DNA of 32,150 nt from Pelosinus propionicus DSM 13327 (GCF_900114615.1 NZ_FOTS01000056.1:1-32150); one strand, 5' to 3'; shown: positions 7,511 through 14,343, counted from the first letter of the stretch. The notes: generated from the sequence alone by a model not told the origin. Numbers and translations: made by a program.

Positions 7511-9224
7511 TTACTAGCCCTCCTGTTATCAAAGTCCCAGTAGCCAACGCTACAATTCCCGTTCGTATCATTCCTGCAACAAAAGATGCCATTATATTGG
7601 CATTGGCAATCACAGCTTGTCTCCCAGAGTTAATGATACTAGCAACAAAGGTACTTGCGATTTTAACTCCAGCAATGGCTGCCTCAACCCCTGTCTTGAT
7701 TAATGCAGGAGCAAAGACAACACCTAAAACCATTGCCGTATTTCCAATTGCTACTTGATTTTCTTCAAAGAACATTTTTAAAGCTTCAAATTTTGCACCA
7801 ACACTCGTAATTACGTCAGAAGTAATCTCTCGAATACCCATGAAATTATTTTTCCAAGCTAATGCCAATAGGGCTACACCAGCACCAACTGCCAGTGCTA
7901 TACCAATTAAGGGAGCCATTGATGCCACGGTTGCCATATTTGCTGCTCTAGTTGCCGCTGTTCTTTCCCATTCTGTTTTAGTCCATCCAATTAATGCAGG
8001 GATTACGATCGTTGTTATCACAGCTGCAATTGCTGGACCATACACATCAAAATTATTAGCAATATACTCAATCTCATTACTGATTCCGTCAAATGTAGTC
8101 ATCACAGTGGTTAGAATAGCAGGCATATTACTGATAATCCAGTTTCCAAATACGTTGAGTGTCGGAAGCAGTTTATCTCCTAGGGGTACTAATATTCCAG
8201 TCTCTAATTGCCTACTAATCCCCCGAATTGCAGAACCGAAATCCTTGTACTTTACAGCATTGATCCTTTCCAATGTGTCTGCAGTCGAATTTGCAATACC
8301 AGAAGTATCTCCTAAAGCCAGTATCGCTTTGGCACCTAGGTCTTCAAACATCGTTCCAAATAATGCCACGCCAGCCGTATTTTGTGCAACGGGATCTTCC
8401 ATACCGGCTAACGCCTTAACCACAGTTTGAAATGCATCTTGTGCTGCTGGTCCACCTTGAGCAAATGCCATTGTCATCTGCTCTGCATCAAGTCCCATGG
8501 CTGCGAATCCTTCAGCACTAGATTTTGAGCCATCTTTCGAACGAATCGTAAACTCTTTAACAGCATCTCCCACTTTATCGATACTAAAAGCTCCGTCTGC
8601 AGCACCGTTTATAAGTGCATTAGTAAACTGTTCAGCAGAAAAGCCTAGCATTTTAAATTGCACCGAATACTCATTTAACGAATCCAAGAGATCGTCATTT
8701 TTATTTGCTCCATTTTGGGCACCTTGCGCGATCAATGTAAAGGCTTGATCCCCCGTAATCCCAAAGTTTTTCATTAATGCATCGGCTGCACGAGTTGATT
8801 CGTTCACTTCAAACTCAAACGTATCTCTCAGCATCAATGCATTGGACGTAAGTTTTTCTAATTCTTTGCCCGATGCATTGGTTATCTGATTGACGGTAGA
8901 TAATGCTTTGCCTATATCCTGAAAGTTCTCTCCAAGATTATTGTTATAAATCGAAAGCATCGTATCTTTAAGACCACTCATTTCGGCATCTACTAAACCG
9001 GTGGAAGCCTGTACACTATTTAGAGCTCGATTTAGATTATCAGATGCATGAGCGACTGCCGTTCCAGCCGTTAAAACAGCAGCCCCGATTGCAGCAAAAG
9101 CCATCGCTCCATACTTAGCAAGTTTTTGAGAGGCTTCCGTGTATTTTTCAGTTCTCCTTGCTAATTGATCTAGTTTAGCCGAGATCCTATCCTGCATTTC
9201 AAATCTAGCAAACATACTTGCCAT
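7455..9224 (-). CDS. Phage tail tape measure protein, C-terminally truncated
   Basis: I start the gene at ATG 9224 (MASMFARFEMQDRIS), with AAGGAGGT 7 bases upstream; an earlier in-frame ATG at 9266 lies in the frameshift-chaperone coding region. The 589 residues show the tape measure pattern: N-terminal helical region, the TP901-like core (SASTGL-like Q-ASTGLVDAEM, YNNNLGENFQDIGKALS, LGFSAEQFTNALI, PVAQNTAGVALFGTMFEDLG) and several hydrophobic stretches (GPAIAAVITTIVIPALIGW, MAPLIGIALAVGAGVALLALAW). It sets tail length and is often over 700 residues. Here the last ~15 residues (TSYMVQGWQWQSCHT) are read out of frame from xkdR-like sequence, so the C-terminus was lost in a deletion. Confidence 0.85.
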   Translation of the reverse strand: MASMFARFEMQDRISAKLDQLARRTEKYTEASQKLAKYGAMAFAAIGAAVLTAGTAVAHASDNLNRALNSVQASTGLVDAEMSGLKDTMLSIYNNNLGENFQDIGKALSTVNQITNASGKELEKLTSNALMLRDTFEFEVNESTRAADALMKNFGITGDQAFTLIAQGAQNGANKNDDLLDSLNEYSVQFKMLGFSAEQFTNALINGAADGAFSIDKVGDAVKEFTIRSKDGSKSSAEGFAAMGLDAEQMTMAFAQGGPAAQDAFQTVVKALAGMEDPVAQNTAGVALFGTMFEDLGAKAILALGDTSGIANSTADTLERINAVKYKDFGSAIRGISRQLETGILVPLGDKLLPTLNVFGNWIISNMPAILTTVMTTFDGISNEIEYIANNFDVYGPAIAAVITTIVIPALIGWTKTEWERTAATRAANMATVASMAPLIGIALAVGAGVALLALAWKNNFMGIREITSDVITSVGAKFEALKMFFEENQVAIGNTAMVLGVVFAPALIKTGVEAAIAGVKIASTFVASIINSGRQAVIANANIMASFVAGMIRTGIVALATGTLITGGLVIALTSYMVQGWQWQSCHT

Positions 9225-9228
9225 CAAC

Positions 9229-9423
9229 TCACCTCCTTCTTCCCTTTTTTGCTGCTTTTTGAGCATCCTTTTTCTCCTGTTCCATCACAAGTTCCTCTGA
9301 GGCAAGTAAAAATGACTTATGGTATTCATCCATAAGCCAAAAAGCTTGTGGTAGAAGATGATGACGCTGCCAAATTCGATGAGCGAGAACCGCGTCATAG
9401 TTACCGCTCTGAATTAGTTTTTT
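9229..9423 (-). CDS. Tail assembly chaperone T-extension, reached by -1 ribosomal frameshift
   Basis: This frame has no start codon or ribosome site of its own. Shifting -1 at A-AAA-AAC (9417-9423) continues translation as LIQSGNYDAVLAHRIWQRHH..., adding 62 residues after the 141-residue XkdN-like protein (about 203 in total), and ends with a basic KAAKKGRRR tail at 9229, five bases before the tape measure ATG. The segment FWLMDEYHKSFLLASEELVMEQEKK is the short helical extension expected in G-T type chaperones, which bind the tape measure and the tube protein during tail assembly. Confidence 0.75.
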   Translation of the reverse strand, partial: KKLIQSGNYDAVLAHRIWQRHHLLPQAFWLMDEYHKSFLLASEELVMEQEKKDAQKAAKKGRRR

Positions 9424-9839
9424 GCTTCTTTTACTACGTCTTCAATGGTGTCATCAAACCCATTAATCCTTGAGCAAGTCTGAATCCATTCCGTATATTC
9501 ACCACCTAGATTGAGGACTGTTTTGGCCAAATCAACAGGATCAATACAATTATAGGATTGCAGTAACTCTGCATTCTTAAAATCGGGAAATACCGTTGTT
9601 TCAATTCCGATTCTGCAAGAGAATCGATCTCGGTCAAAACTCTCAATTCGCTGTCCTTTTATGTACTTAATCGTTGTGCAATCTGCTTTTAATTTATCTA
9701 TCAGAGTGGTGGTGATTGCCTTAAATTTGAAAGGAATCGGCTGCCCCTCTTCATCCTCAAATAGCTTAGTGATCACTTTTTCTTCCTCAGGTAACTGCTT
9801 AGCTTTCCCTTTCATAAAAACTGACATATCCATATACAT
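9414..9839 (-). CDS. xkdN: Phage tail assembly chaperone, XkdN family
   Basis: The 141-residue protein has the XkdN layout: a short start, a VITKLFEDEEGQPIPFKFKA strand region, then CTTIKYIKGQRIESFDRDRF and FKNAELLQSYNCIDPVDLAK. It ends GFDDTIEDVVKEAKN. A GGAGG is 4 bases before ATG 9839; the in-frame ATG at 9833 (10-base spacing) is equally possible. The gene lies between the tube protein and the tape measure as in PBSX, with the cargo acetyltransferase inserted in front. The last codons GCA-AAA-AAC-TAA carry the slippery heptamer for the longer product. Confidence 0.85.
   Translation of the reverse strand: MYMDMSVFMKGKAKQLPEEEKVITKLFEDEEGQPIPFKFKAITTTLIDKLKADCTTIKYIKGQRIESFDRDRFSCRIGIETTVFPDFKNAELLQSYNCIDPVDLAKTVLNLGGEYTEWIQTCSRINGFDDTIEDVVKEAKN
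9417..9423 (-). other. Programmed -1 frameshift site A AAA AAC
   Basis: The heptamer lies in the correct phase (GCA AAA AAC) immediately before the zero-frame stop TAA, and the -1 frame is open for 62 codons beyond it. This is a canonical X XXY YYZ slippery sequence. I did not identify a clear downstream pseudoknot by eye. Confidence 0.75.
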
Positions 9840-9945
9840 AAAACCTCCAATTTTATATTTTTGTGCTAATTTTTAAGAGAACGATTCAACTTTTCGCGGA
9901 ACATCTCTTCTTCCTGAACTAATATGCAGGAAAATCGAGTATGAA

Positions 9946-9951
9946 TATAAT
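9946..9951 (+). promoter_or_regulatory. Candidate -10 element (TATAAT) for the cargo acetyltransferase
   Basis: TATAAT lies 49 bases before the TTG start at 10000, in an AT-rich gap between two minus-strand tail genes. The hexamer 17 bases upstream (TATGCA) is a poor -35. A dyad TTCCTG/CAGGAA sits just upstream. Confidence 0.4.
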
Positions 9952-9999
9952 ATAACTAACATTAATGATTAAAATAATAGAGTCTATGGAGTGATTTTT

Positions 10000-10455
10000 T
10001 TGGACATTAAACTAGATGATTTAACTGGATCGGAAGTAGCTACACTAATCGGAGAACATCTTCAGAATATGGCACTTAATTCTCCGCCTGAAAGTAGGCA
10101 TGCTCTAAATCTTGAGGAATTGAAAAAACCAGAAATTACATTCTGGAGTGCATGGGAACAAGGTCAATTAGTTGGCTGCGGGGCACTCAAGGAACTTGAT
10201 AATCGACATGGAGAGATAAAATCAATGCGAACTTCTTCATCACATCTAAGAAAAGGTGTTGCAAGGCGAATGCTTGAGCATATCATTGAGGAAGCTAAAC
10301 GACGTGGCTACCAGCGGCTAAGTTTAGAAACGGGCTCAATGAGTGCTTTCAATCCAGCTAAAAGACTCTATGTGAGTTTTGATTTTCAATTTTGCAAGCC
10401 GTTTTCGGATTACATAGAAGATCCTAATAGCGTATTTATGACAAAGGAATTATAA
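10000..10455 (+). CDS. ysnE: GNAT N-acetyltransferase, YsnE-like
   Basis: The 151-residue protein closely resembles Bacillus YsnE (a putative indole-3-acetate acetyltransferase): LTGSEV..., SPPESRHALNLEELKKPEIT, FWSAWE, GCGALKELD, HGEIKSMRTS, then the acetyl-CoA loop HLRKGVARRMLEHIIEEA and RLSLETGSMSAFNPAKRLY. The match runs full length to NSVFMTKEL. I choose TTG 10000 because GGAGTGA sits 6 bases upstream and the protein then begins LDIKLDD like YsnE; GTG 9991 lies inside that ribosome site. It is on the opposite strand to the tail genes around it, with its own terminator, so it is cargo (a moron) inserted between xkdM and xkdN. Its effect on the host is unknown. Confidence 0.9.
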   Translation: MDIKLDDLTGSEVATLIGEHLQNMALNSPPESRHALNLEELKKPEITFWSAWEQGQLVGCGALKELDNRHGEIKSMRTSSSHLRKGVARRMLEHIIEEAKRRGYQRLSLETGSMSAFNPAKRLYVSFDFQFCKPFSDYIEDPNSVFMTKEL

Positions 10456-10474
10456 GTTTGTTTTACGTTCATTT

Positions 10475-10500
10475 AACTGCCTTCAAAGGGCAGTTTTCTT
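10475..10500 (+). terminator. Terminator of the ysnE-like cargo gene
   Basis: AACTGCC-TTCAAAG-GGCAGTT followed by TTCTTCT, 20 bases after the stop codon. Confidence 0.7.
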
Positions 10501-10525
10501 CTAGTTACAAATCGAAAATAGAGCC

Positions 10526-10564
10526 ATTTTTAAAGAACAGTCTAGAGATAACCTCTAGACTGTT
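10526..10564 (-). terminator. Hairpin terminator at the end of the xkdM remnant
   Basis: Perfect 12-bp stem AACAGTCTAGAG-ATAAC-CTCTAGACTGTT, containing the xkdM stop codon TAG at 10555. On the minus strand it is followed by CTTTAAAAAT, a short T stretch, so termination may be partial. Confidence 0.55.
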
Positions 10565-10860
10565 GCGTTTAAAGGACTAATATAGTTAAAATCTTCAATC
10601 GTGAAAGGTAATTCGTCCTGAATGACATCGCCTTCAGCGTCAATATTAATAATGGCTACACTATCAAAGTTGATCCCTGTCAAGGCAATTCGTTCTGTTC
10701 CGCGACCGCCAGATTTATCATCAAGTATAGCAGTTCCATCAAGATAAACATCCTCACCTGTGTCTTTATATTTCTGAAACAGTAAACCAACATTAGAAGT
10801 AGCGTGATACTCTGTCACCGTTCCACTGCCCGACATTCCAACTGTTTTATGTCCAGTCAT
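10555..10860 (-). pseudogene. xkdM: Phage tail tube protein XkdM, N-terminus deleted
   Basis: The 101 residues from MTGHKTVGMSGSGTVTEYHA to DELPFTIEDFNYISPLN match the C-terminal two thirds of XkdM (DUF2001), including GRGTERIALTGINFDSVAI. XkdM forms the inner tube of contractile tails and is about 140 residues long. The expected N-terminus (a beta domain ending G-RRM-GHK) is replaced by terminase small-subunit sequence: in this frame, the bases before ATG 10860 read GVR, so the joint lies a few bases upstream. No ribosome site precedes this ATG. The gene is the downstream partner of the large head-module deletion. Confidence 0.8.
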
Positions 10861-11324
10861 ACGTACGCCCAGGCGCTTGATTTCCAGACATCAAACTATG
10901 AATCCGCTCCATCATACGACGTTCGCGAAAGGTAAAGAACTTTATACCTGCCTCAACTTGCGCCAAGGTACTGGTATCGATTTTATCATAGAGCAATTGC
11001 TCTTCCTCGGTCAGACAGTCAAACCAAATTGTTTCATACTCTCCAGTGGTTACAGCATTTTTATTGCCTGGCATACCACCAGGACCTCCACGATTGCCAA
11101 TGCCATTTTTATTACCTTTAGGTGCTCCATGACCTTTGGCGTTTTTACTGCCAATCGGAGCGCTCCTTTATTTTTTGATCCCAATTATCTTCAGTTTTCC
11201 ACTTCCTGATGCGAGAATCAGGGATACTAATCTCAGCAGCAATATCTTTAAGTTTAGCTGTACCATTACTATTAAGCCAAATTTCAAAAGCCTTATCCCT
11301 ATCAGGATTTCTTGGCCTTGCCAT
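10847..11324 (-). pseudogene. terS: Terminase small subunit (PBSX type), frameshifted and C-terminally truncated
   Basis: From ATG 11324 the frame reads MARPRNPDRDKAFEIWLNSN, then an HTH (KLKDIAAEISIPDSRIRKWK) and DNWDQKIKERSDWQ-stop: the PBSX terminase small-subunit N-terminal domain that recognises phage DNA. Dropping one base near 11160-11166 (palindrome GGAGCGCTCC) leads into the normal Gly/Asn-rich linker (APIGSKNAKGHGAPKGNKNG) and the core EYETIWFDCLTEEEQLLYDK ... FTFRERRMMERIHSL, which ends at SGNQAPGRT where xkdM sequence begins. So the gene has both a frameshift and a lost C-terminus. Its usual follower, the large terminase, is absent. Confidence 0.8.
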
Positions 11325-11344
11325 TTACATATCACCCACCTCCA

Positions 11345-11590
11345 CTAGTCATCGCGCTGTAGTTCTATATCAAGCTCTATTAGCTTTTTCAAATCATCCA
11401 CGCTATTAATCTCGATATTACCCTTTTGAAAGTCACTTACCCATTTGGCAATGCCTGCCTGAACAATTTTACGGTACTTTACTTTGGAATCTTGAATTCC
11501 TTCGCAAATCGAAGCATGATGCTGTAATAGTAAGCTATTCTTACCCTTTATCGAACATTTGTTCGTTTTATCAATTGCCGGCACCCCCAT
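11345..11590 (-). CDS. Hypothetical phage protein upstream of terS, start uncertain
   Basis: The reliable part is SLLLQHHASICEGIQDSKVK, YRKIVQAGIAKWVSDFQKGN and IEINSVDDLKKLIELDIELQRDD, ending at TAG 11345. The frame is open further up to 11704, but that part runs through a terminator and hairpin cluster, so I give ATG 11590 as a conservative start; no good ribosome site precedes it. The gene ends 20 bases before terS, inside which the terS ribosome site falls. I do not recognise the family. It may itself be a remnant whose N-terminus was lost. Confidence 0.4.
   Translation of the reverse strand: MGVPAIDKTNKCSIKGKNSLLLQHHASICEGIQDSKVKYRKIVQAGIAKWVSDFQKGNIEINSVDDLKKLIELDIELQRDD
11552..11565. 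promoter_or_regulatory. LexA-box-like dyad
   Basis: CGAACATTTGTTCG keeps both half sites CGAAC and GTTCG of the Firmicute SOS box (CGAACRNRYGTTYG) with one deviation in the centre. It lies within the uncertain N-terminal part of the hypothetical gene, about 230 bases before terS. Confidence 0.4.
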
Positions 11591-11610
11591 CCATGGTTTA
11601 AAATGGATAC

Positions 11611-11676
11611 GAGATAGTAGTTGGAGAGTATCTGTGGCCACAGTGTAGCCTACTATCTCCTGCTGGGAGTGCCCAG
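11611..11676. other. Nested inverted repeats, possible structured RNA or DNA site
   Basis: GAGATAGTAG (11611-11620) and CTACTATCTC (11650-11659) form a perfect 10-bp outer stem around the 12-bp palindrome CTGTGGCCACAG (11632-11643). A third small hairpin CTGGG-AGTG-CCCAG follows at about 11663-11676. Together with the terminator at 11677-11706 this makes four structured units in under 100 bases, upstream of terS. A packaging site or a structured leader are possible readings. Confidence 0.4.
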
Positions 11677-11706
11677 AAAAAAGGGTGGACGTTAGCGCGT
11701 CCACCC
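11677..11706 (-). terminator. Rho-independent terminator
   Basis: GGGTGGACG-TTAGCG-CGTCCACCC, perfect 9-bp stem, followed on the minus strand by TTTTTTC. It is the second terminator after the cupin gene and lies before the terS segment. Confidence 0.7.
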
Positions 11707-11730
11707 TCTATCTTTCCCTCTTAATTGATA

Positions 11731-11775
11731 AAGAGAAAAGCTTAAAATCCAGGAAGCTTTACGCTACCTGGATTT
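11731..11775 (-). terminator. Terminator of the cupin gene
   Basis: AAATCCAGGAAGC (11745-11757) pairs with GCTACCTGGATTT (11763-11775) with one mismatch; on the minus strand TTTTAAGCTTTTC follows. It starts 17 bases after the cupin stop. Confidence 0.65.
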
Positions 11776-11791
11776 CTAAACGGTTAGCTTA

Positions 11792-12124
11792 TTATTCTTT
11801 TATCTTATATCGGGATTTTTGATCAAAGTAAGTCATATCGGCATAACCAGCGTAAATTTTGCCGGAATGTTTAACTCCTTCGAGAATAAAATAACGGTCA
11901 CCTTTAACAAATGTTTTCTTTACTCCATCAATTGTTAGATCAATTTTTCCTTCTAAGACGATACCCCATTGAAATTCATGAGAGTGTTCTGGTAGTTCAA
12001 CATCTTCATTAAATTCCATAAAGATAATTTGGTGCTTTTCGCTTTGGGACAAATATGCCTTTATTCCTTTTAATGGGATATCAGCTTCCGGCAAGTTAAG
12101 TATTGGCTCCGGGAAAGTAGCCAT
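11792..12124 (-). CDS. Small cupin-domain protein
   Basis: Start at ATG 12124, after TTAGGAGGTG with a short spacing; the longer frame to 12223 has no ribosome site. The 110-residue product is a single Cupin_2 barrel: VELPEHSHEFQWGIVLEGKI carries motif 1 histidines (HSH) with the WG-V-EG signature, and GDRYFILEGVKHSGKIYAG carries motif 2 with His. Such proteins bind a metal and often a small ligand; substrate unknown. It has its own terminators on the 3' side and is not a normal phage gene, so it is probably cargo placed before the packaging genes. Confidence 0.8.
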   Translation of the reverse strand: MATFPEPILNLPEADIPLKGIKAYLSQSEKHQIIFMEFNEDVELPEHSHEFQWGIVLEGKIDLTIDGVKKTFVKGDRYFILEGVKHSGKIYAGYADMTYFDQKSRYKIKE

Positions 12125-12234
12125 GGGCACACCTCCTAAATTATGATTTTTGACTAATATGAAACAAAGGATAAATGAAAAAGTGCCATTGGTAAATATC
12201 CAATTAATTCTTTTATAACACAATTGGACTTACT

Positions 12235-13631
12235 CTATTCAAAAGTTAATGTACCAGTAAGTTTTACGGCTACTTGTCCTGTGAACTCTTCCCAACGTTT
12301 AATAATGACATCACAATAAATGGGATCCACCTCTACCATATAACATACTCGATCCGTCTGTTCAGCAGCCATCAATGTGCTTCCAGATCCACCAAAGAAA
12401 TCAGCTACACGGTCGCCTGGCCGGCTACTATTTTGTATAGCTCTAGCACATAGCCCTATCGGCTTCATAGTTGGATGCTCACCATTTCGAAGCGGCTTCT
12501 CAAAACGCCACACAGTGGATAGACTATCATCGCCTGATTGCAACACCTCAAACGATGGTACCCGGATGGTTATACTTTGAATACCGGCAGTAAAAGTAAG
12601 CAGCGCCAATCATTGTCTTCTCTGACAATGATTGGCGCTGCTTCTTCAAATACAGTTCCTTGTTTGCGTCCACCGTAAAACCGATGAGCTGCACCAGGCT
12701 TCCATCCATAAAGGATGGGCTCATGCTGCCACTGATAATCCTGTCTACCAATCACGAATTGATTCTTAGCCCAGACTAGGCACTGCTTTAAAAGCCAGCC
12801 AGCATCTAGTAATGAGCCGCGGAAATTCGCCCCCTCGGAATCAGCATGACAAATATAGATAGCGCCACCCGGCTCTGTCGCAATGAACATAGATATGAAT
12901 GCATCATGTAAGAATTGATTAAACTTATCAGCCGACATGTTATCATTCTTAATAGTCAATTTATCTGCTGTCCCGCCCTCATATGCAACATTATAAGGTG
13001 GATCCGTAAATACCATCGATGCTAACCTACCATCCATTAACCTTTCCATATCTGAAATAAGTGTCGCATCACCGCACATAAGACGATGCCGGCCAAGCTG
13101 CCAAATGTCACCTGGTTTAGTGATTGGCTCCTTAATCTCAGCAGCAGCTGCAGCTGGATTAAAGTTATCTTCTTTTACTTCCTGAATATTAAAGTCGGCC
13201 AGCAAGTTATCAATTTGCTTGTCAGAAAAGCCGGTTAAGCAGGAATCAAAATCACTAATGCTTATTTCAGTTAGCAAACTGGCTAACAATCCCTCGTCAA
13301 TCTGTGATAGTTCTGCAATCCGATTGTCTGCAATCAAATCGGCCCATTCTTCGGCCTCTGTTGCATAATCTTGCCGATCTACAGGTACTTGCTCAACACC
13401 CAACAATTGAGCCGCCAAAAGCCGACCATGGCCGCGTACGACAAAACCAGAGCGAGTCGACACCGTTATTGGTGCACGCCAGCCCTGGTTCTTTATAATC
13501 TTAGCCAGTAATTCAATTTGTTTTTGCGGATGCTGGTTTGGATTCTGTGGATTTGGGACCAATGTTGTTATGTCGGCCAAATCGCTATAAGCGCAACGCA
13601 CTGGTACACCAGATACAGTAAATTCACTCAT
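12235..13631 (-). pseudogene. ParB-domain DNA methyltransferase (N4/N6, beta class), frameshifted
   Basis: ATG 13631 is preceded by AAGGGAGAA. Residues about 15-110 form a ParB-like domain (ITTLVPNPQNPNQHPQKQIE, GFVVRGHGRLLAAQLLG). The methyltransferase follows: catalytic motif IV DPPYNVAYEG near residue 211, then the AdoMet motif I DFFGGSGSTLMAAE in the C-terminal frame, the order of the beta class. The frame stops at 12570 after EDNDWRCLLLLPVFKV. The true continuation (LLTFTAGIQSITIRVPSFEV ... RFEKPLRNGEHPTMKPIGL ... to 12235) lies in another phase. The break sits in a perfect hairpin at 12598-12643. Such enzymes protect phage DNA from host restriction; the split halves are unlikely to work unless the frame is restored. 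Confidence 0.85.
12598..12643. repeat. Perfect 20-bp inverted repeat at the methyltransferase frameshift
   Basis: AAGCAGCGCCAATCATTGTC (12598-12617), six-base loop, and its exact reverse complement (12624-12643). It lies inside coding sequence at the point where the reading frame is lost. Confidence 0.9.
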
Positions 13632-13644
13632 ACATTCTCCCTTC

Positions 13645-13797
13645 TTACTTACTCTTTTTAAGATCTATTTGATATTCACTTCCATCTGGAAGTTTTACGA
13701 TAAAACCACCATTCTTAGTAATAATGTCAGCATTGTTAATACTATCGAAGATACCATACATCATATGTCCCATTAACTCTTTAGCACTTTTATCCAT
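13645..13797 (-). CDS. Small phage protein, 50 residues
   Basis: Start at ATG 13797 with AAAAGGGGAT upstream: MDKSAKELMGHMMYGIFDS..., ending VKLPDGSEYQIDLKKSK. An alternative ATG at 13839 overlaps the previous stop (TAATG) but has no ribosome site. It is soluble and basic at the end; the end resembles a short beta hairpin. No family recognised. It lies 13 bases before the methyltransferase gene, in the same operon. Confidence 0.6.
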   Translation of the reverse strand: MDKSAKELMGHMMYGIFDSINNADIITKNGGFIVKLPDGSEYQIDLKKSK

Positions 13798-13831
13798 CTG
13801 TTTTATCCCCTTTTCGTTTAGCGTTGTTACA

Positions 13832-14002
13832 TTAATCACTTACTACGCTCTTAAAGTCAAGGGTTTTTAGGATTGTATACTTGTTGTCTCTGGTCTCAAA
13901 TCTCAAAATAGATCTATCTTTACATTTAGCCTGTTCTAAGTGGTATGTATCGCGTGTACATTCGCTTTCTTGATTATAAGCACAGTCTGTATAACATTTC
14001 AC
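13832..14002 (-). CDS. Small cysteine-containing phage protein, 56 residues
   Basis: GTG start at 14002 with GAGGTGATATA before it. The product opens MKCYTDCAYNQESECTRDTY and goes on to HLEQAKCKDR, with four cysteines in 27 residues (C3, C7, C15, C27), consistent with a small metal-binding or disulphide fold, then a basic half ending LDFKSVVSD. It is the first gene after the leader terminator at 14024-14047 and overlaps the next possible start by TAATG. Function unknown. Confidence 0.65.
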   Translation of the reverse strand: MKCYTDCAYNQESECTRDTYHLEQAKCKDRSILRFETRDNKYTILKTLDFKSVVSD

Positions 14003-14023
14003 TATATCACCTCATTTTTTGCA

Positions 14024-14047
14024 TAAAAAAAGCCTGCAATGCAGGCT
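14024..14047 (-). terminator. Rho-independent terminator directly in front of the late operon
   Basis: AGCCTGC-ATT-GCAGGCT followed by TTTTTT on the minus strand, ending 22 bases before the GTG of the 56-residue gene. No minus-strand gene lies between it and the Spo0E-like gene's own terminator, so it acts on a leader transcript. Confidence 0.7.
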
Positions 14048-14132
14048 CTCATCACATTATTTTTTCATCGTTACTCACCTTTTTATTTCACCATCATACA
14101 ATACATTAATTGATAATAAAGGAGGAATACTT

Positions 14133-14246
14133 ATGGGTTTTGGATTTGGAGGACGTAATGGTTTCGGTGGCTCCGGCTGCATTATTATTATAATCATCAT
14201 TTTATTACTTTTCTGCTGCGATAATAACGATTTTTCCTCTTGCTAA
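14133..14246 (+). CDS. YjcZ-like glycine-rich small membrane protein, 37 residues
   Basis: ATG 14133 has AAAGGAGG ideally spaced upstream. The product MGFGFGGRNGFGGSG is followed by C, seven Ile, three Leu, then FCCDNNDFSSC. This Gly-rich start plus a single hydrophobic helix is the layout of the YjcZ/sporulation-associated tiny membrane proteins of spore formers. The run of seven isoleucines and four cysteines is unusual. It is plus-strand, has its own terminator at 14282-14315 and interrupts the minus-strand late region, so it is cargo. Role unknown; link to sporulation is inferred from the family only. Confidence 0.7.
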   Translation: MGFGFGGRNGFGGSGCIIIIIIILLLFCCDNNDFSSC

Positions 14247-14281
14247 TTCTTTTAAACACTCGCCAAGCTGTATACTCTTGC

Positions 14282-14315
14282 AACCACGTTTCCACCAAAA
14301 CGTGGTTCTTTTTTT
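14282..14315 (+). terminator. Terminator of the YjcZ-like gene
   Basis: AACCACGTTT-CCACCA-AAACGTGGTT followed by CTTTTTTT. Confidence 0.85.
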
Positions 14316-14318
14316 GCA

Positions 14319-14343
14319 TAAAAAAAGCATCCATTAGGACGCT
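14319..14343 (-). terminator. Terminator of the Spo0E-like gene
   Basis: On the minus strand AGCGTCC-TAAT-GGATGCT (one G-T pair) followed by TTTTTTATG, immediately after the stop codon at 14344. Confidence 0.7.

Noticed and set aside
9225-9266. Tape measure start at 9266
   Set aside because: This stretch codes for the frameshift extension in another frame; ATG 9224 has an ideal AAGGAGGT.
1559-10860. Tailocin (R-type particle) in place of a defective prophage
   Set aside because: Sheath is missing and tube, tape measure and baseplate genes are truncated, so no working tail could be made from genes seen here.
12548-12751. Third-frame 67-codon ORF across the methyltransferase hairpin
   Set aside because: It shares no family sequence, reads both hairpin arms and has no ribosome site; it is a by-product of the frameshift region.
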